Notes under the pieces: model-generated
Told to the model about the DNA's origin: nothing
Database searches by the model: none
The model's input: only the letters and a program-made list of their open reading frames with translations
Position numbers and translations under genes: made by a program
Part shown: positions 42,990 to 53,058 of the stretch, piece by piece
How positions within the stretch are numbered: the stretch's first letter is position 1
Layout: the number at the start of each line of letters is the position of its first letter
Source: an uncultured Clostridia bacterium
GTDB lineage: Bacteria; Bacillota; Clostridia; Saccharofermentanales; Saccharofermentanaceae
Length of the DNA: 64,000 nucleotides
Direction of reading: 5' to 3'
NCBI GenBank assembly: GCA_946187935.1
Contig: CAMHSJ010000004.1
Location: forward strand, 1-64,000

Positions 42990-45407
42990 ATGAGAAGCAA
43001 AGAATTGTTGAAGAAGGTGACATGTGCCGCTCTGGCCGGTGTCATGCTTTTCGGAATGGCTGCCTGCAAGAAGAACAATCAGACTTCTGAAGTCGGCCAG
43101 ACCAGGAGAGGCCAGAAGATCAGTGCCGATGATGTCTGGTATAACGCAAAAGTCACAGAACTTGATGTGTCTTCTATTTTGGGAGACGTCACGGATCTTG
43201 ATTATCAGAGCACATCGACGATCGGTGTGGCAGGTGATTACTGCGTTGTCTCTCTCGATGCACAGCGCAGGATACCTGATGATTTCGACTGGGAGAAGGA
43301 CGACTACACGGAGTACATTTTTAACTATCTCCTGTGCCTTGATCTTAATGATTATTCGATAGTTCAGTCCATCGATATTAATGAGAACAGCAGTGACAGC
43401 ACATACTACAGCAATTATGCCGTTTCAGGCGATAAGATCACTGCGACCAAGTACACGGTCGATTCGAAGACTTATGATACTGTTGAGTCCGCTGTCGAGA
43501 TCGATCCTTCCACAGGCGAGATCACAGAAGTTGATAATCCGGTAGACAGTGACATCCTTGAAGAGATCGAGAACAGCGACACGAACCTCGAGAGAAGTTT
43601 CGTTTTCGGTGAAGACCGCATCGAGACTTATTACGGTTATTCCGATAAGGCTTTCTACAAGATCCGTGTAACAAAGGACAGCGGCGAAGACACGCTCATC
43701 GATCTTGAATCTGACAAGGAAGTATATGACATCTCAAACATCATCCCCTTAGGTGATAACAAGTATGTTCTTGTCTGCAGCGGTGAGGATCTTGAGAATG
43801 GTTTCATCCTTGACACAAACGCATTAGAGATCACCGAAGATACTACGGGCACATACAACTGGGCAAACAACAGCGATATGGGTCAGTTATATTGCGCTGA
43901 AGACGGTTCTAACTACTATTCAAATGACAAGGGTATCTTTAAGCTCGATACGTCAACAGGCGAATCTGAGATGGTAGTGGATTATAACTACTGCGGAGCG
44001 AGCAAGAGCATCCTGTCTTACAATCCAACCATCCTGAGCATCAAGGATGACACTTTCATCTTAAATGCTTCAAGTTATTCAAATTCTGTCTACGACCGCT
44101 CTTACATGGACACGAACATGTTCATTGAGCTTACAAAGGCCGATACAAACCCTAATGCGGGAAAGACTATCTTAGAGCTCTATTCTTACGGCGGATATAC
44201 AGAGAACTTCATCTACGACGCTATCTCTGACTATAACAATGCAGATAACGATTACTACATCGAATTCTCCACAAGATACAGTGTTGATGAAGCTTATGAG
44301 GACGTTAACTGGGACGATATGAACAACGAGGACGACTATACGAATCTCCAGTATGGTATAGAGGCTCAGCTCTCTGACCAGCTCGCGATAGACATCATGA
44401 ATGGTGATGGTCCTGATATCCTCCTCAACACATCTTCATTGGGACAGCTCAATAATCCTGACTATCTCATCGACCTTTCAGACAAGGTAGCTTCTTATTC
44501 GGATGCTGATTACTTTACAAATGTAATCAATGGTTCATTCACAGGTGATAAGCTCTATCAGCTTCCTTTGGGATTCGCGATAGTAGGTATCCAGACATCA
44601 GGCGATCCCGGTGCTTCAGGCGTAGGCTACACTCTTGATGAGTATAAGGACTTCGTAGATGATTACTGCAACGGAAAGGATCCGAGATCTGCAGGCCAGG
44701 CATACTACTTTGTTACGATGTTCAACACGATGTTCGACACATTCATCAAGGATGGCAATGTTGATTTCTCCGGTGAGGAATTCGCTGCTCTTGCTGAATA
44801 CTGCAAGGACAATGTGCCTGAGAAAGCAACGTCAGGGGATGAACCTGCAATGGACTATGGTATGGAAGAGATCTATGCACAGGATACACAGATCAACTCC
44901 ATGTATATGTATTACCAGTCGATAGGCCAGATCACGGGTGCCGGCACAGGCGTCTACGGCGGACCTTCTGTTGACGGAAGAGGCCCCGGATTCTCCGCAT
45001 TGGCTTCCATCGCCATCTCTGCCCAGGCAATTGATACTGACGCATGCTGGGACTTCGTATCGACACTCCTTCTGGAAGAGTATCAGGAAAAGATCGTTGA
45101 CTGCAACATGAATCCTATCAGCCGTGCTGCATTTGCCGTATCAGCTGAGAAGACGATCGAGTCAGCACAGAGCGAGGATTCAAGCTATTACTACGGGGGA
45201 TCTGAAGAATATGACTTCAAGCAGGCAGATGCCGACAGATTTGAAGAGATCTGCAACTCAGCTTCGTACTGTGTAACAGGTGATGCTTCGATCTCCGTTA
45301 TCCTAACGGAAGAGATGCCTTCTTACTTCTCAGGTCAGAAAGACCTTGCCGAAGTAGTTGACATCCTTCAGGACAGAGTTCAGACCGTTCTTGATGAGCG
45401 TGGCTGA
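42990..45407 (+). CDS. Large extracellular solute-binding lipoprotein
   Basis: An 805-residue lipoprotein: signal peptide with lipobox GMAAC. The N-terminal half (about 60-370) looks like repeated beta strands with many Asp/Ser/Tyr. From about residue 385 it matches family 1 sugar-binding proteins: an ILLNTSSLGQLNNPDYLIDLS segment, hinge VGYTLDEYKDFVDDYC, and a GFSALASIAISAQAIDTDACWDFVSTLL helix. It is about twice the usual size of such proteins. No permease or ATPase gene is adjacent. It probably binds an oligosaccharide. Confidence 0.8.
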   Translation: MRSKELLKKVTCAALAGVMLFGMAACKKNNQTSEVGQTRRGQKISADDVWYNAKVTELDVSSILGDVTDLDYQSTSTIGVAGDYCVVSLDAQRRIPDDFDWEKDDYTEYIFNYLLCLDLNDYSIVQSIDINENSSDSTYYSNYAVSGDKITATKYTVDSKTYDTVESAVEIDPSTGEITEVDNPVDSDILEEIENSDTNLERSFVFGEDRIETYYGYSDKAFYKIRVTKDSGEDTLIDLESDKEVYDISNIIPLGDNKYVLVCSGEDLENGFILDTNALEITEDTTGTYNWANNSDMGQLYCAEDGSNYYSNDKGIFKLDTSTGESEMVVDYNYCGASKSILSYNPTILSIKDDTFILNASSYSNSVYDRSYMDTNMFIELTKADTNPNAGKTILELYSYGGYTENFIYDAISDYNNADNDYYIEFSTRYSVDEAYEDVNWDDMNNEDDYTNLQYGIEAQLSDQLAIDIMNGDGPDILLNTSSLGQLNNPDYLIDLSDKVASYSDADYFTNVINGSFTGDKLYQLPLGFAIVGIQTSGDPGASGVGYTLDEYKDFVDDYCNGKDPRSAGQAYYFVTMFNTMFDTFIKDGNVDFSGEEFAALAEYCKDNVPEKATSGDEPAMDYGMEEIYAQDTQINSMYMYYQSIGQITGAGTGVYGGPSVDGRGPGFSALASIAISAQAIDTDACWDFVSTLLLEEYQEKIVDCNMNPISRAAFAVSAEKTIESAQSEDSSYYYGGSEEYDFKQADADRFEEICNSASYCVTGDASISVILTEEMPSYFSGQKDLAEVVDILQDRVQTVLDERG

Positions 45408-45439
45408 TCTTTATCAGGAAACAGTTTAACTGAGTTTTT

Positions 45440-45470
45440 GCGGCGCAGCCAAAGGCTGCGCTGCATTTTT
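45440..45470 (+). terminator. Intrinsic terminator of the solute-binding lipoprotein gene
   Basis: An 11-bp stem with one G-U pair (45440-45450 and 45454-45464, AAA loop), then ATTTTT. Confidence 0.87.
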
Positions 45471-45674
45471 AAGTGCTTATTGTGTTAAGCTCCTTGTAGT
45501 ACTTGGTCTATTCTGCTAATCTACAGCTTGGAAGACTTAAAACAGATATGAAGATAAAGAATTTAGACAAGCCAAACTATATAACTCTTTTGTGTACCTG
45601 TTTACTGCTTTTGGAATAATGAACCTAATTGGATTAGTTACGCGAAAAACACCTAACCATAAGGAGGATACATA

Positions 45675-47561
45675 ATGAACCGCAGGATAACCGCATTGCT
45701 CCTGTCAGCATCAATGCTCATTTCATTTACTTCGTGCGATGCACTTCAGGAGATCATAGATACCACAGAAGAAACTCCCGTTACAGAAGAGTCTTCTTTG
45801 GAATCTTCAGAAGAAACGACAACTGAGCCTACTGAGACTGAGGTTGAGATCGATCTTAACGAGTATCAGGGCATGACAGCTGAGCAGATCGTTGCAACGC
45901 TTACATTAGAGCAGAAAGCCTCGCAGATGGTACAGCCAAACTTAACGGAAGTCTCAGCCGCTGACATGGAAGAGCACGACTACGGTTCCATCCTCTCTCA
46001 CTACGATATGCCGATAAGCACGCCAGAGTGGGACACTTTAATAGATGGTTTCCAGCAGGGCGCTCTTATGTCTGATGCAGCCATTCCTTATATCTACGGA
46101 CAGGATGCAGTGCACGGAGTAAACTTTGCAAGTGATACCGTCATCTTCCCGCACAACATCAACATCGGTGCGACAAGAGACGTTGAGGGCGCATACCAGA
46201 TGGGGATAGCTGTCGGCAATGACATTATGAAGTCTAACATGTTATGGAACTTCGCCCCCTGCGTTGCAGTGGCAAAGGATCCGAGGTGGGGAAGGACTTA
46301 CGAATCTTACTCATCTGAGCCTGAGATCGTTTCAGAGCTTGCTGCGGCTTACACGGAAGGTCTTGTTGAGACAGGCGTTGTTGCATGTCCCAAGCACTTT
46401 ATCGGTGACGGCTACGTGCAGTACGGCACAGGCGAAGACGGCAGGCTGATAGACAGAGGCGACGCGCCCATGACACAAGAGGAACTGAATGCGAACCTTG
46501 CCATCTATCAGGCTCAGATCGATGCAGGCGCACAGTCTATCATGATCTCTCACTCAGCTGTTAACGGTGTAAAGATGCATGCTAATGCTGAGCTCATCAG
46601 TATCCTCAAAAATGATATGGGATTTGAAGGTGTAGTCTTAAGTGACTGGGAATCGATCCATAACATCGCGGGTGACTCCCTTGAAGAACAGGTCATCACT
46701 TCGATCAATGCCGGTATCGACATGCTGATGGAACCTTATTACTATCAGGAATGCGTTGACATAATCGTAGAGGCTGCAAATGACGGCAGGATCCCAATGG
46801 AACGCATTGACGATGCTGTTACAAGGATCATCAGGATGAAGCAGGATGCCGGTCTTTTCGATGATCCGTTCCTTGACAACATCGAGCTTGTTGATACTGA
46901 AGAATCTACATACGACCTTGCATTAAGACTCGCAGAAGAATCTTTGGTTCCGCTCAAGGATGAAGCAGGACTCGTTATCCCTGACGGTTCCCGGATCTTT
47001 GTCACCGGACCTGCAGCTGACGATACAGGCGTTCTCTGCGGCGGCTGGACATATACCTGGACAGGAATGACAGACAGCGATTTCGGAAGCGAGTTCGTTC
47101 CCGGATGCACTACGATCATCGAAGGCTTAAGAGAGCAGGCCGAGTCTCATGACTGGACCATCGTTACAGACAGGTCAGAGATCAGGAACTGTGATTATGT
47201 CGTCCTCTGCGTTGGTGAAGCTCCGTATGCAGAATGGCTTGGCGATACTGAAGATCTCTCCGTAACAGGCGCTCTGGGGCTTGAAGCAGAGGATGCCATA
47301 AGCCTAGCAGCAGCATCTGATGTGCCTACGATCACTCTGATCGTTGCTGGAAGAAACGTGATCATTACTGATTATATGGAAGATTGGGATTCCATCATAA
47401 TGTGCTATCTGCCGGGAAGCACGGGCGGCACCGCTATCGCGAACTGCCTTGCAGGCGAGGCTGAATATACGGGAACTCTCCCTATGCCTTACTATGAGAG
47501 CGTCAGGGGGATCGAGAGAGAAGACTATATGTTCCCCGTGGGATACTCCTGCCTTAACTGA
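45675..47561 (+). CDS. Glycoside hydrolase family 3 lipoprotein (beta-glucosidase/xylosidase type)
   Basis: A 628-residue surface enzyme: signal peptide and lipobox FTSC, a Glu/Thr/Ser-rich linker (about 25-60), then the GH3 TIM barrel (to about 400) and second domain. YIYGQDAVHGVNF, WNFAPCVAVAKDPRWGRTYES and CPKHFIGDG are barrel signatures, and the nucleophile Asp is in GVVLSDWESI. It cuts short beta-linked glucans or xylans at the cell surface. ATG 45675 has AAGGAGG. The HAD gene follows directly at 47562. Confidence 0.92.
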   Translation: MNRRITALLLSASMLISFTSCDALQEIIDTTEETPVTEESSLESSEETTTEPTETEVEIDLNEYQGMTAEQIVATLTLEQKASQMVQPNLTEVSAADMEEHDYGSILSHYDMPISTPEWDTLIDGFQQGALMSDAAIPYIYGQDAVHGVNFASDTVIFPHNINIGATRDVEGAYQMGIAVGNDIMKSNMLWNFAPCVAVAKDPRWGRTYESYSSEPEIVSELAAAYTEGLVETGVVACPKHFIGDGYVQYGTGEDGRLIDRGDAPMTQEELNANLAIYQAQIDAGAQSIMISHSAVNGVKMHANAELISILKNDMGFEGVVLSDWESIHNIAGDSLEEQVITSINAGIDMLMEPYYYQECVDIIVEAANDGRIPMERIDDAVTRIIRMKQDAGLFDDPFLDNIELVDTEESTYDLALRLAEESLVPLKDEAGLVIPDGSRIFVTGPAADDTGVLCGGWTYTWTGMTDSDFGSEFVPGCTTIIEGLREQAESHDWTIVTDRSEIRNCDYVVLCVGEAPYAEWLGDTEDLSVTGALGLEAEDAISLAAASDVPTITLIVAGRNVIITDYMEDWDSIIMCYLPGSTGGTAIANCLAGEAEYTGTLPMPYYESVRGIEREDYMFPVGYSCLN

Positions 47562-48272
47562 ATGACTTCTTTAGTATTTGACATAGACGATACCTTATAC
47601 AGCAGGCAGGACCTTTTTATAAAGGCTGCTTCGGATGTTACGGGTCAGGATATCAGTAAGATAGAAGATTTTGTCGATACCTTCTATCGTGTATCCGACC
47701 TTAACACCCGGCAGCTCGAAAAGGGCCTCATCTCGACCATCGAGTCTAATACCTGGCGGTTCGCCAAGGTCTATGAGCAGCTCGGGATCGCTGCTGACGA
47801 TACTGCAGGCCTGAGGACTGCTCAGCGTTATTCTGAGCTTCAAAAACAGATAAGTCTGTCCCCCGGGATGGAAAGGACACTGTCAGCTTTAAGAGACTGT
47901 AAAACAGTTGAACTCGCGATAATCACCGCAGGTTCATCAGAGCATCAGTGGCTTAAATATGACAGGCTCGGAATGGAAAGGTTCATACCAAAGGATAAAG
48001 TGATCGTAGCAGGCGACGTTGGATGCTCAAAGCCTGACGTTAAGATCTTCAGGCTCATGGAAGACAGGCTTAATGAGAAGGACAGGAATAATATCTATAT
48101 GATAGGTGATTCCTACAAGCACGACATCTCAGGAGCCGTTGCAGCAGGCTGGCGCTCGATATGGTTAAACCGAAGGAAGAAAGTTTTGAGAAGGGGAGAC
48201 TCAGTCCAGGACTATGAGGTCAATACGGAGCAGCAGTTGCTTGATCTTATAAGTGAAATGATCCTTGATTAA
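47562..48272 (+). CDS. HAD-superfamily hydrolase (subfamily IA)
   Basis: A 236-residue phosphatase-like protein: FDIDDTLYSR at 6-15 (nucleophile and acid Asp), a helical cap, IITAGSSEHQ (motif II Thr/Ser region), then GDVGCSKPDVKIF (Lys) and MIGDSYKHDISGA (Asp loop). Likely acts on a small phosphorylated metabolite. The ATG follows directly on the stop of the GH3 gene, so translation is coupled. Substrate unknown. Confidence 0.87.
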   Translation: MTSLVFDIDDTLYSRQDLFIKAASDVTGQDISKIEDFVDTFYRVSDLNTRQLEKGLISTIESNTWRFAKVYEQLGIAADDTAGLRTAQRYSELQKQISLSPGMERTLSALRDCKTVELAIITAGSSEHQWLKYDRLGMERFIPKDKVIVAGDVGCSKPDVKIFRLMEDRLNEKDRNNIYMIGDSYKHDISGAVAAGWRSIWLNRRKKVLRRGDSVQDYEVNTEQQLLDLISEMILD

Positions 48273-48274
48273 AA

Positions 48275-48310
48275 ACAAGCCCTCCTTGCTGTTTAGCAAA
48301 GAGGGTTTGT
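48275..48310. terminator. Bidirectional terminator hairpin
   Basis: A 16-bp stem (48275-48290 and 48295-48310, GTTT loop, one mismatch and one G-U pair) between two convergent genes. On the minus strand it is followed by TTTTTAATC, so it acts best on the gene at 48313-48627. Confidence 0.82.
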
Positions 48311-48312
48311 TA

Positions 48313-48627
48313 TCAGAGTCCTAAAGTGCACTCGATGTGAGCTATCAGGTTTAAGATCCTTTCTTTCTGATCTGTTTCATTGAGATTGGTTATGTCCAGA
48401 TCTGTTAATGAAGGGTCAGAAGATGCGATCTCTTCTATTATGCGTTCTGCTTCTTCTTCGTTTTTGCTGTTGTTTAAGATGTAATTCTCGTAATTGATCG
48501 TATTTGTCAGTTCAGTAAGGTAGCGGCAGCACATATCCAGATAAGACTTGTACAGATCTTCTTTGTCAAAGACATTGTCACCGTCCAGGAAAAATTCCAT
48601 TTCATCTTTCCAGGTTGCGAATTCCAT
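48313..48627 (-). CDS. Small helical protein of unknown function
   Basis: A 104-residue acidic helical protein, no family recognised. Three residues CRYL and one CC pair, many Asp/Glu. ATG 48627 is chosen because AAGGAGG precedes it at the correct spacing; the GTG at 48633 is inside that space. It is divergent from the lipoprotein gene at 48778, with the third copy of the palindrome between them. Confidence 0.65.
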   Translation of the reverse strand: MEFATWKDEMEFFLDGDNVFDKEDLYKSYLDMCCRYLTELTNTINYENYILNNSKNEEEAERIIEEIASSDPSLTDLDITNLNETDQKERILNLIAHIECTLGL

Positions 48628-48659
48628 AGACACCTCCTTATTTATGCCGTTTCAGATTT

Positions 48660-48674
48660 TGTAACATTGTAGCA
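48660..48674. promoter_or_regulatory. Diverged copy of the TGTAACATTGTTACA palindrome
   Basis: TGTAACATTGTAGCA differs from the perfect sites at 7173 and 33122 in two bases of one arm. It is located between the divergent genes ending at 48627 and starting at 48778. Confidence 0.35.
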
Positions 48675-48777
48675 TAAAGAGTATTGAAGTTTTTTTCTTT
48701 GGAAGTGCAACAAACAGCCGTATTGACCTGTATATTAGGTGTAAGACGGTTTAAGCCAATGAGTCAGGAGAAGCGTT

Positions 48778-49809
48778 ATGAAGAGTACAAAGATCACTAA
48801 GACAGTTTCTGTTATCCTTGCAGCTATAATGTCATTTGGCATGCTTACGGCATGCGCTTCGGGAGATAAAAGCCGCAGATCGGGAAGGGACCGTGATGAA
48901 GAAGAAAAGATCGAAGTCCCTGAAGATAAGATCCTTTATTCCTATACATATACCAACGGGGCTGAAGGCTATTCACACAGCAGGGTGTTCATAATGACTA
49001 ACGGTGATGTCTATTGTTATAGCAACAGCACATACTACTATTACGATGACACGGCCGGAAGAAGATTTAATGAGAGCGATCTTGATGAGTTCATAGTAAG
49101 ATACACGGAGCCTCTGACCACCATAAGCGAGGAACAGGTCGGGAACATATATAAGATGGCAAGCAAGCTCAAGGAAGATGCCAGCTTCGATACTTCAAAC
49201 GTTGCTTGCGATATGGGTGCATATATCGATTCCGTTCTTATTAATGAGGATGGTGACATGCTCAAGATAAGAGAGTCGGGAGATAACCAGGGAGAGCTTA
49301 AGGAAGCCAAGAGACTTCTTGATTACATTGATAACGAAGTTTATCCGGACATAAGCGAACTGAGAAGAAACCAGAGCAACTTAATATATACGTCCAATGA
49401 GATCCCCGTGATCCAGTTCGGAGGAATGGACAGAGGCAACGGAATGTATGTGACAGACAGTAACTATGAACTGAGTTCTTTTCTTGGAGAGTATTATGAT
49501 CAGGTCATTCCTTCTTATATAGAGGATGGCGATTATGTATTCTTTATCGAGACGGTCGAAGTAAATACACAAGGGTACAGGATCTACTCTGATGCGATCC
49601 TGTTTACGAATGAAGGCATTACCCTTATCCCTTCACCTGATAATTACGCCCCGGGCGAAGATCAGATGGTAGGTCAGGCGTTTGATTATTTCTGCACGAT
49701 CTTCGCAGTTCCGAGATATGTGGCAGAGAGCTACATGAACAGTGACGGAACATATACGGATACAAATGGTGAAGCCTTCTTAAGACTGACAACGTATGAA
49801 GAGGTCTGA
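48778..49809 (+). CDS. Lipoprotein of unknown function upstream of the ABC exporter
   Basis: A 343-residue predicted lipoprotein, signal peptide with lipobox LTAC (Cys at about residue 26), then a Lys/Arg/Asp-rich linker and a beta-rich outer part with many Tyr. ATG 48778 follows CAGGAGAAG. No family recognised. The ABC permease gene starts 102 bases later with its own strong ribosome site. The lipoprotein may be a sensor or accessory of that transporter, which is inferred from location only. Confidence 0.75.
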   Translation: MKSTKITKTVSVILAAIMSFGMLTACASGDKSRRSGRDRDEEEKIEVPEDKILYSYTYTNGAEGYSHSRVFIMTNGDVYCYSNSTYYYYDDTAGRRFNESDLDEFIVRYTEPLTTISEEQVGNIYKMASKLKEDASFDTSNVACDMGAYIDSVLINEDGDMLKIRESGDNQGELKEAKRLLDYIDNEVYPDISELRRNQSNLIYTSNEIPVIQFGGMDRGNGMYVTDSNYELSSFLGEYYDQVIPSYIEDGDYVFFIETVEVNTQGYRIYSDAILFTNEGITLIPSPDNYAPGEDQMVGQAFDYFCTIFAVPRYVAESYMNSDGTYTDTNGEAFLRLTTYEEV

Positions 49810-49911
49810 CCGCTTCATGTACAGGCAAAGACCGCCAAAACTGATTTAAAGTTTATTTAATAATTGCTGGGGTATCCTTTGTTCAGGAAAACAAAGGAGG
49901 ACCTATAGAAG

Positions 49912-52260
49912 ATGTTTTGGAACATCCTGAGAAGAGATCTGAAGAGGAAGAAGACTATGAACATCATCTTGCTGTTGTTCATAGTCCTTGCCTCTGTTTT
50001 TGTTGCCAGCAGCGTAAATAACATCACGAGCGTTGTAGGCGGTCTTGATAAATACCTGGAAATGGGGGGCATCGGTGACATCAGCATTATCGGTCTTGGC
50101 GATGGTGTCGATAAGAGTATCAGGGATGCTTTTGAAGGAGAGAGTTGTGTTACTGAGCTGAGGATGGATGACAAGCTTTTACGCCCGACATCAAATGTTG
50201 AGGTCAATGGCGTTGAGCTGGAAGACCTCCAGAACGTGATAGTGATGCCTCTTTCCGAAAGTGAGTTCACTTATTTTGACGAACAGAATGAGAGGGTTAC
50301 TGATGTGCCCAAGGGCAAGTGCCTCCTTACAGTAGGAGTTATGGATAAGTTCGGGCTTAAGGCAGGCGACAGGGTCAAGTTCTGTTTCGGCGACAATAAA
50401 TATGAATTTGAGATCGCAGGCGGCCTTAAGGATGCAATGCTCGGCTCGGTATTCATGGGCAATCCGAGATTTGCGTTAAATGCCGAAGACTTTAATGAGA
50501 TATGGGATGAAACGGGAGACTCGAGGCAGGCTTTTGCCATCGCGTCTTTGGATACCAATGATACGGATAAGGTCAATGAGATCCTTTCGACTGTTACGGG
50601 TGTTCAGGTGTTCCCCTTTTCGATCATAAAGCTCACATATGTTCTCGACATGCTGACGGCTCTCATCATGCTCGTAGCAAGTATCGCTCTCATCATCGTG
50701 TCTTTTGTGGTATTGAGATTTGCCGTTAACCTCTCAGTAAATGAAGAGATAAGAGAGATCGGCATCATGAAGGCAATAGGACTTAAGGACAGAAGGATCA
50801 GGGGGATGTTCCTCGTTAAGTATCTGGCTTTAAGCATCGTGGGAACAACAATAGGCTTTATAGCGAGCATTCCGTTCTCTTCATACCTTCTCAAGTCAAG
50901 CAGCAGGAACATGGTGCTCACATCGACAGGCGGCATCGTAATACCTCTTGTCAGTTCTTTTGTAGTGCTCCTCGCTATCGTAGGCTATGCTTACCTTTGC
51001 ACAAGAAGAGTAAGAAAATATGCTCCGATCGATGCGATAAGAGAAGGACAGAGCGGCGAGAGATTCAAAAAGAAGAGCGGCATCAGGATCGGAAAGAGCC
51101 CTCTTAATGCAACAGGTTTCCTCGCATTAAACGACATCCTTTCTTCGCCCAGGAAATACATTACTGTTGTAATAGCATTTTCGATCTGCACCACTATAGT
51201 GCTTACCCTCATCAACTCCGTTGAGACCTTAAGAAGTGATAATCTCGCTTATTCATTCGGTAAGGTGACAGATGTATATCTTACCGAGACTGGAGATGAC
51301 CATACCATTATGGTCAAAGCCGATCTCATCGATGTTTTGGATAACCTTGAGAAAAGATTGGGCGATGAAGGTCTGGACGTTGAAACATCAATGGATGCAT
51401 TGTACAGCGCATCAGTCAGTTTCAATGGTAAGGATTATAACGAAAGACTTCTGCAGGGCATAAACATTACTGCTGATGAATATGTCTATTACGAGGGAAG
51501 CGCGCCAGCTTCCATAGATGAGATTGCGATAACAGAGCAGATCAGGGAGAAGACCGGAGCTTCAATAGGCGATTATATGGACATAACCATCAATGGCGAG
51601 ACAAGAGCGTACCAGGTAACTGCTTATTTTGAGACAATGAATAATACGGGATCATGCATCAGGGTCCATGAGGATGTCAATATCGATAACGAGCCTGTAT
51701 TCGGTTTTGTGGGTTATCAGCTCGATTTTAAGGACAACCCGGATCAGAAGACAATAGATACCAGGATATGTAAGATCAAGGATATCCTCGGCACGCAGCA
51801 TGTCTATAATGCCGCAGAGTTTGTTGACCACTGCACGAATTCGTCAGATACGATGGAGCAGGTAGCTCACCTTTTCCTCGGAATCACTCTCATAGTCGTA
51901 GTCATGATGTCCATCCTGATGGAGAGATCTTTCATCGCGGATGAGAAGAGCGAGATAGCGATCATGAAGGCTGTAGGATTCAAGGATTCAAGGATCATTG
52001 CCCATCACGTCAAGCGCTTCATGATGGTAGCCGTAACGGCAATAATCCTCGCTGTTATCTTCTCGATCCCGATAACCGAGATATCGATCACACCGATATT
52101 CAGGAGCATGGGCATGAAGAATATGACGTTTGAGTATAACCTCTTGAAGATAGGCCTTATCTATCCGGCGATAGTACTGGGTGTGACCCTTCTTACAGTA
52201 TCTTTAACGGCGCTTTATTCAAAGACGATAACAAGCCGCAACACGGCATTAAGTGAATGA
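49912..52260 (+). CDS. ABC transporter permease, two FtsX domains (MacB/LolE type)
   Basis: A 782-residue permease. One N-terminal helix (about 17-38), a MacB-like outer domain, an FtsX block (about 245-370) with SVNEEIREIGIMKAIGLKD (coupling helix), then a second helix at about 413-435, a second outer domain, and a second FtsX block (about 645-775) with ADEKSEIAIMKAVGFKD. This duplicated architecture fits the exporters for lipoproteins, peptides or antibiotics. AAAGGAGG precedes ATG 49912. It is coupled to the ATPase gene. Confidence 0.9.
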   Translation: MFWNILRRDLKRKKTMNIILLLFIVLASVFVASSVNNITSVVGGLDKYLEMGGIGDISIIGLGDGVDKSIRDAFEGESCVTELRMDDKLLRPTSNVEVNGVELEDLQNVIVMPLSESEFTYFDEQNERVTDVPKGKCLLTVGVMDKFGLKAGDRVKFCFGDNKYEFEIAGGLKDAMLGSVFMGNPRFALNAEDFNEIWDETGDSRQAFAIASLDTNDTDKVNEILSTVTGVQVFPFSIIKLTYVLDMLTALIMLVASIALIIVSFVVLRFAVNLSVNEEIREIGIMKAIGLKDRRIRGMFLVKYLALSIVGTTIGFIASIPFSSYLLKSSSRNMVLTSTGGIVIPLVSSFVVLLAIVGYAYLCTRRVRKYAPIDAIREGQSGERFKKKSGIRIGKSPLNATGFLALNDILSSPRKYITVVIAFSICTTIVLTLINSVETLRSDNLAYSFGKVTDVYLTETGDDHTIMVKADLIDVLDNLEKRLGDEGLDVETSMDALYSASVSFNGKDYNERLLQGINITADEYVYYEGSAPASIDEIAITEQIREKTGASIGDYMDITINGETRAYQVTAYFETMNNTGSCIRVHEDVNIDNEPVFGFVGYQLDFKDNPDQKTIDTRICKIKDILGTQHVYNAAEFVDHCTNSSDTMEQVAHLFLGITLIVVVMMSILMERSFIADEKSEIAIMKAVGFKDSRIIAHHVKRFMMVAVTAIILAVIFSIPITEISITPIFRSMGMKNMTFEYNLLKIGLIYPAIVLGVTLLTVSLTALYSKTITSRNTALSE

Positions 52261-52286
52261 TCATTATGACTAAGGAGATAAAAACC

Positions 52287-53054
52287 ATGGAAAACATTCT
52301 TGAAGTAAAAGACCTTTGCAAGACATATATCGCAGACAAGAGACAGAACAATGTCTTGAGAAACGTTTCGTTTAATGTTCCCAAGGGAGATATGGTAGCC
52401 ATCATGGGACCTTCAGGTTCAGGCAAGTCGACTTTGCTCTACTCCGTGTCCGGCATCGACAAGGCAACATCAGGATCTGTAAAGCTCGCAGGTAAGGATA
52501 TCACCAAGATGGATCAGGGCGAACTTGCTTCAGTGCGTTTAAACGATATGGGTTTTGTGTTTCAGCAGATGTATATGCTAAGAAACCTTACGATCCTTGA
52601 TAACATCATCCTTCCTGCTATAGAAAGCAAAAAGACGGATGAGACAAGATCCCAGATCACAGATCGCGGGCAGGAAGTTATGCGTAAACTTGGTATAATT
52701 GATATAGCTGACAATGATATCAATGAGGTTTCCGGCGGACAGCTCCAGAGAGCATGCATCTGCAGAAGCCTTATAAACAACCCGGGTATCATTTTCGCCG
52801 ATGAGCCTACAGGAGCCCTAAACCGCTCTTCTTCTGATGAAGTAATGGAGCAGTTCATCAAGATCAACAACGAGGGCACATCGGTCATGATGGTAACGCA
52901 CGACAGCAAGGTTGCTGCCAAGTGCAAGAGGGTCATCTATATCGTTGACGGCAATATCAAAGGCGAGATCGAACTCGGCGCTATGAAGAGCGGCAGTGAG
53001 ATCAGAGACAGAGAGAGGAAGGTAAATAACTGGCTGATGGAACTCGGCTGGTAA
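52287..53054 (+). CDS. ABC transporter ATPase (LolD/MacB type)
   Basis: A 255-residue ATPase with Walker A GPSGSGKSTLL, Q loop VFQQMYM, signature VSGGQLQRACICRSL, Walker B IIFADEPTGAL and switch VTHD. ATG 52287 has AAGGAG at 52272-52277; the upstream frame from 52257 overlaps the permease. It drives the permease encoded before it. The regulator gene follows after 4 bases. Confidence 0.94.
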   Translation: MENILEVKDLCKTYIADKRQNNVLRNVSFNVPKGDMVAIMGPSGSGKSTLLYSVSGIDKATSGSVKLAGKDITKMDQGELASVRLNDMGFVFQQMYMLRNLTILDNIILPAIESKKTDETRSQITDRGQEVMRKLGIIDIADNDINEVSGGQLQRACICRSLINNPGIIFADEPTGALNRSSSDEVMEQFIKINNEGTSVMMVTHDSKVAAKCKRVIYIVDGNIKGEIELGAMKSGSEIRDRERKVNNWLMELGW

Positions 53055-53058
53055 ATCT

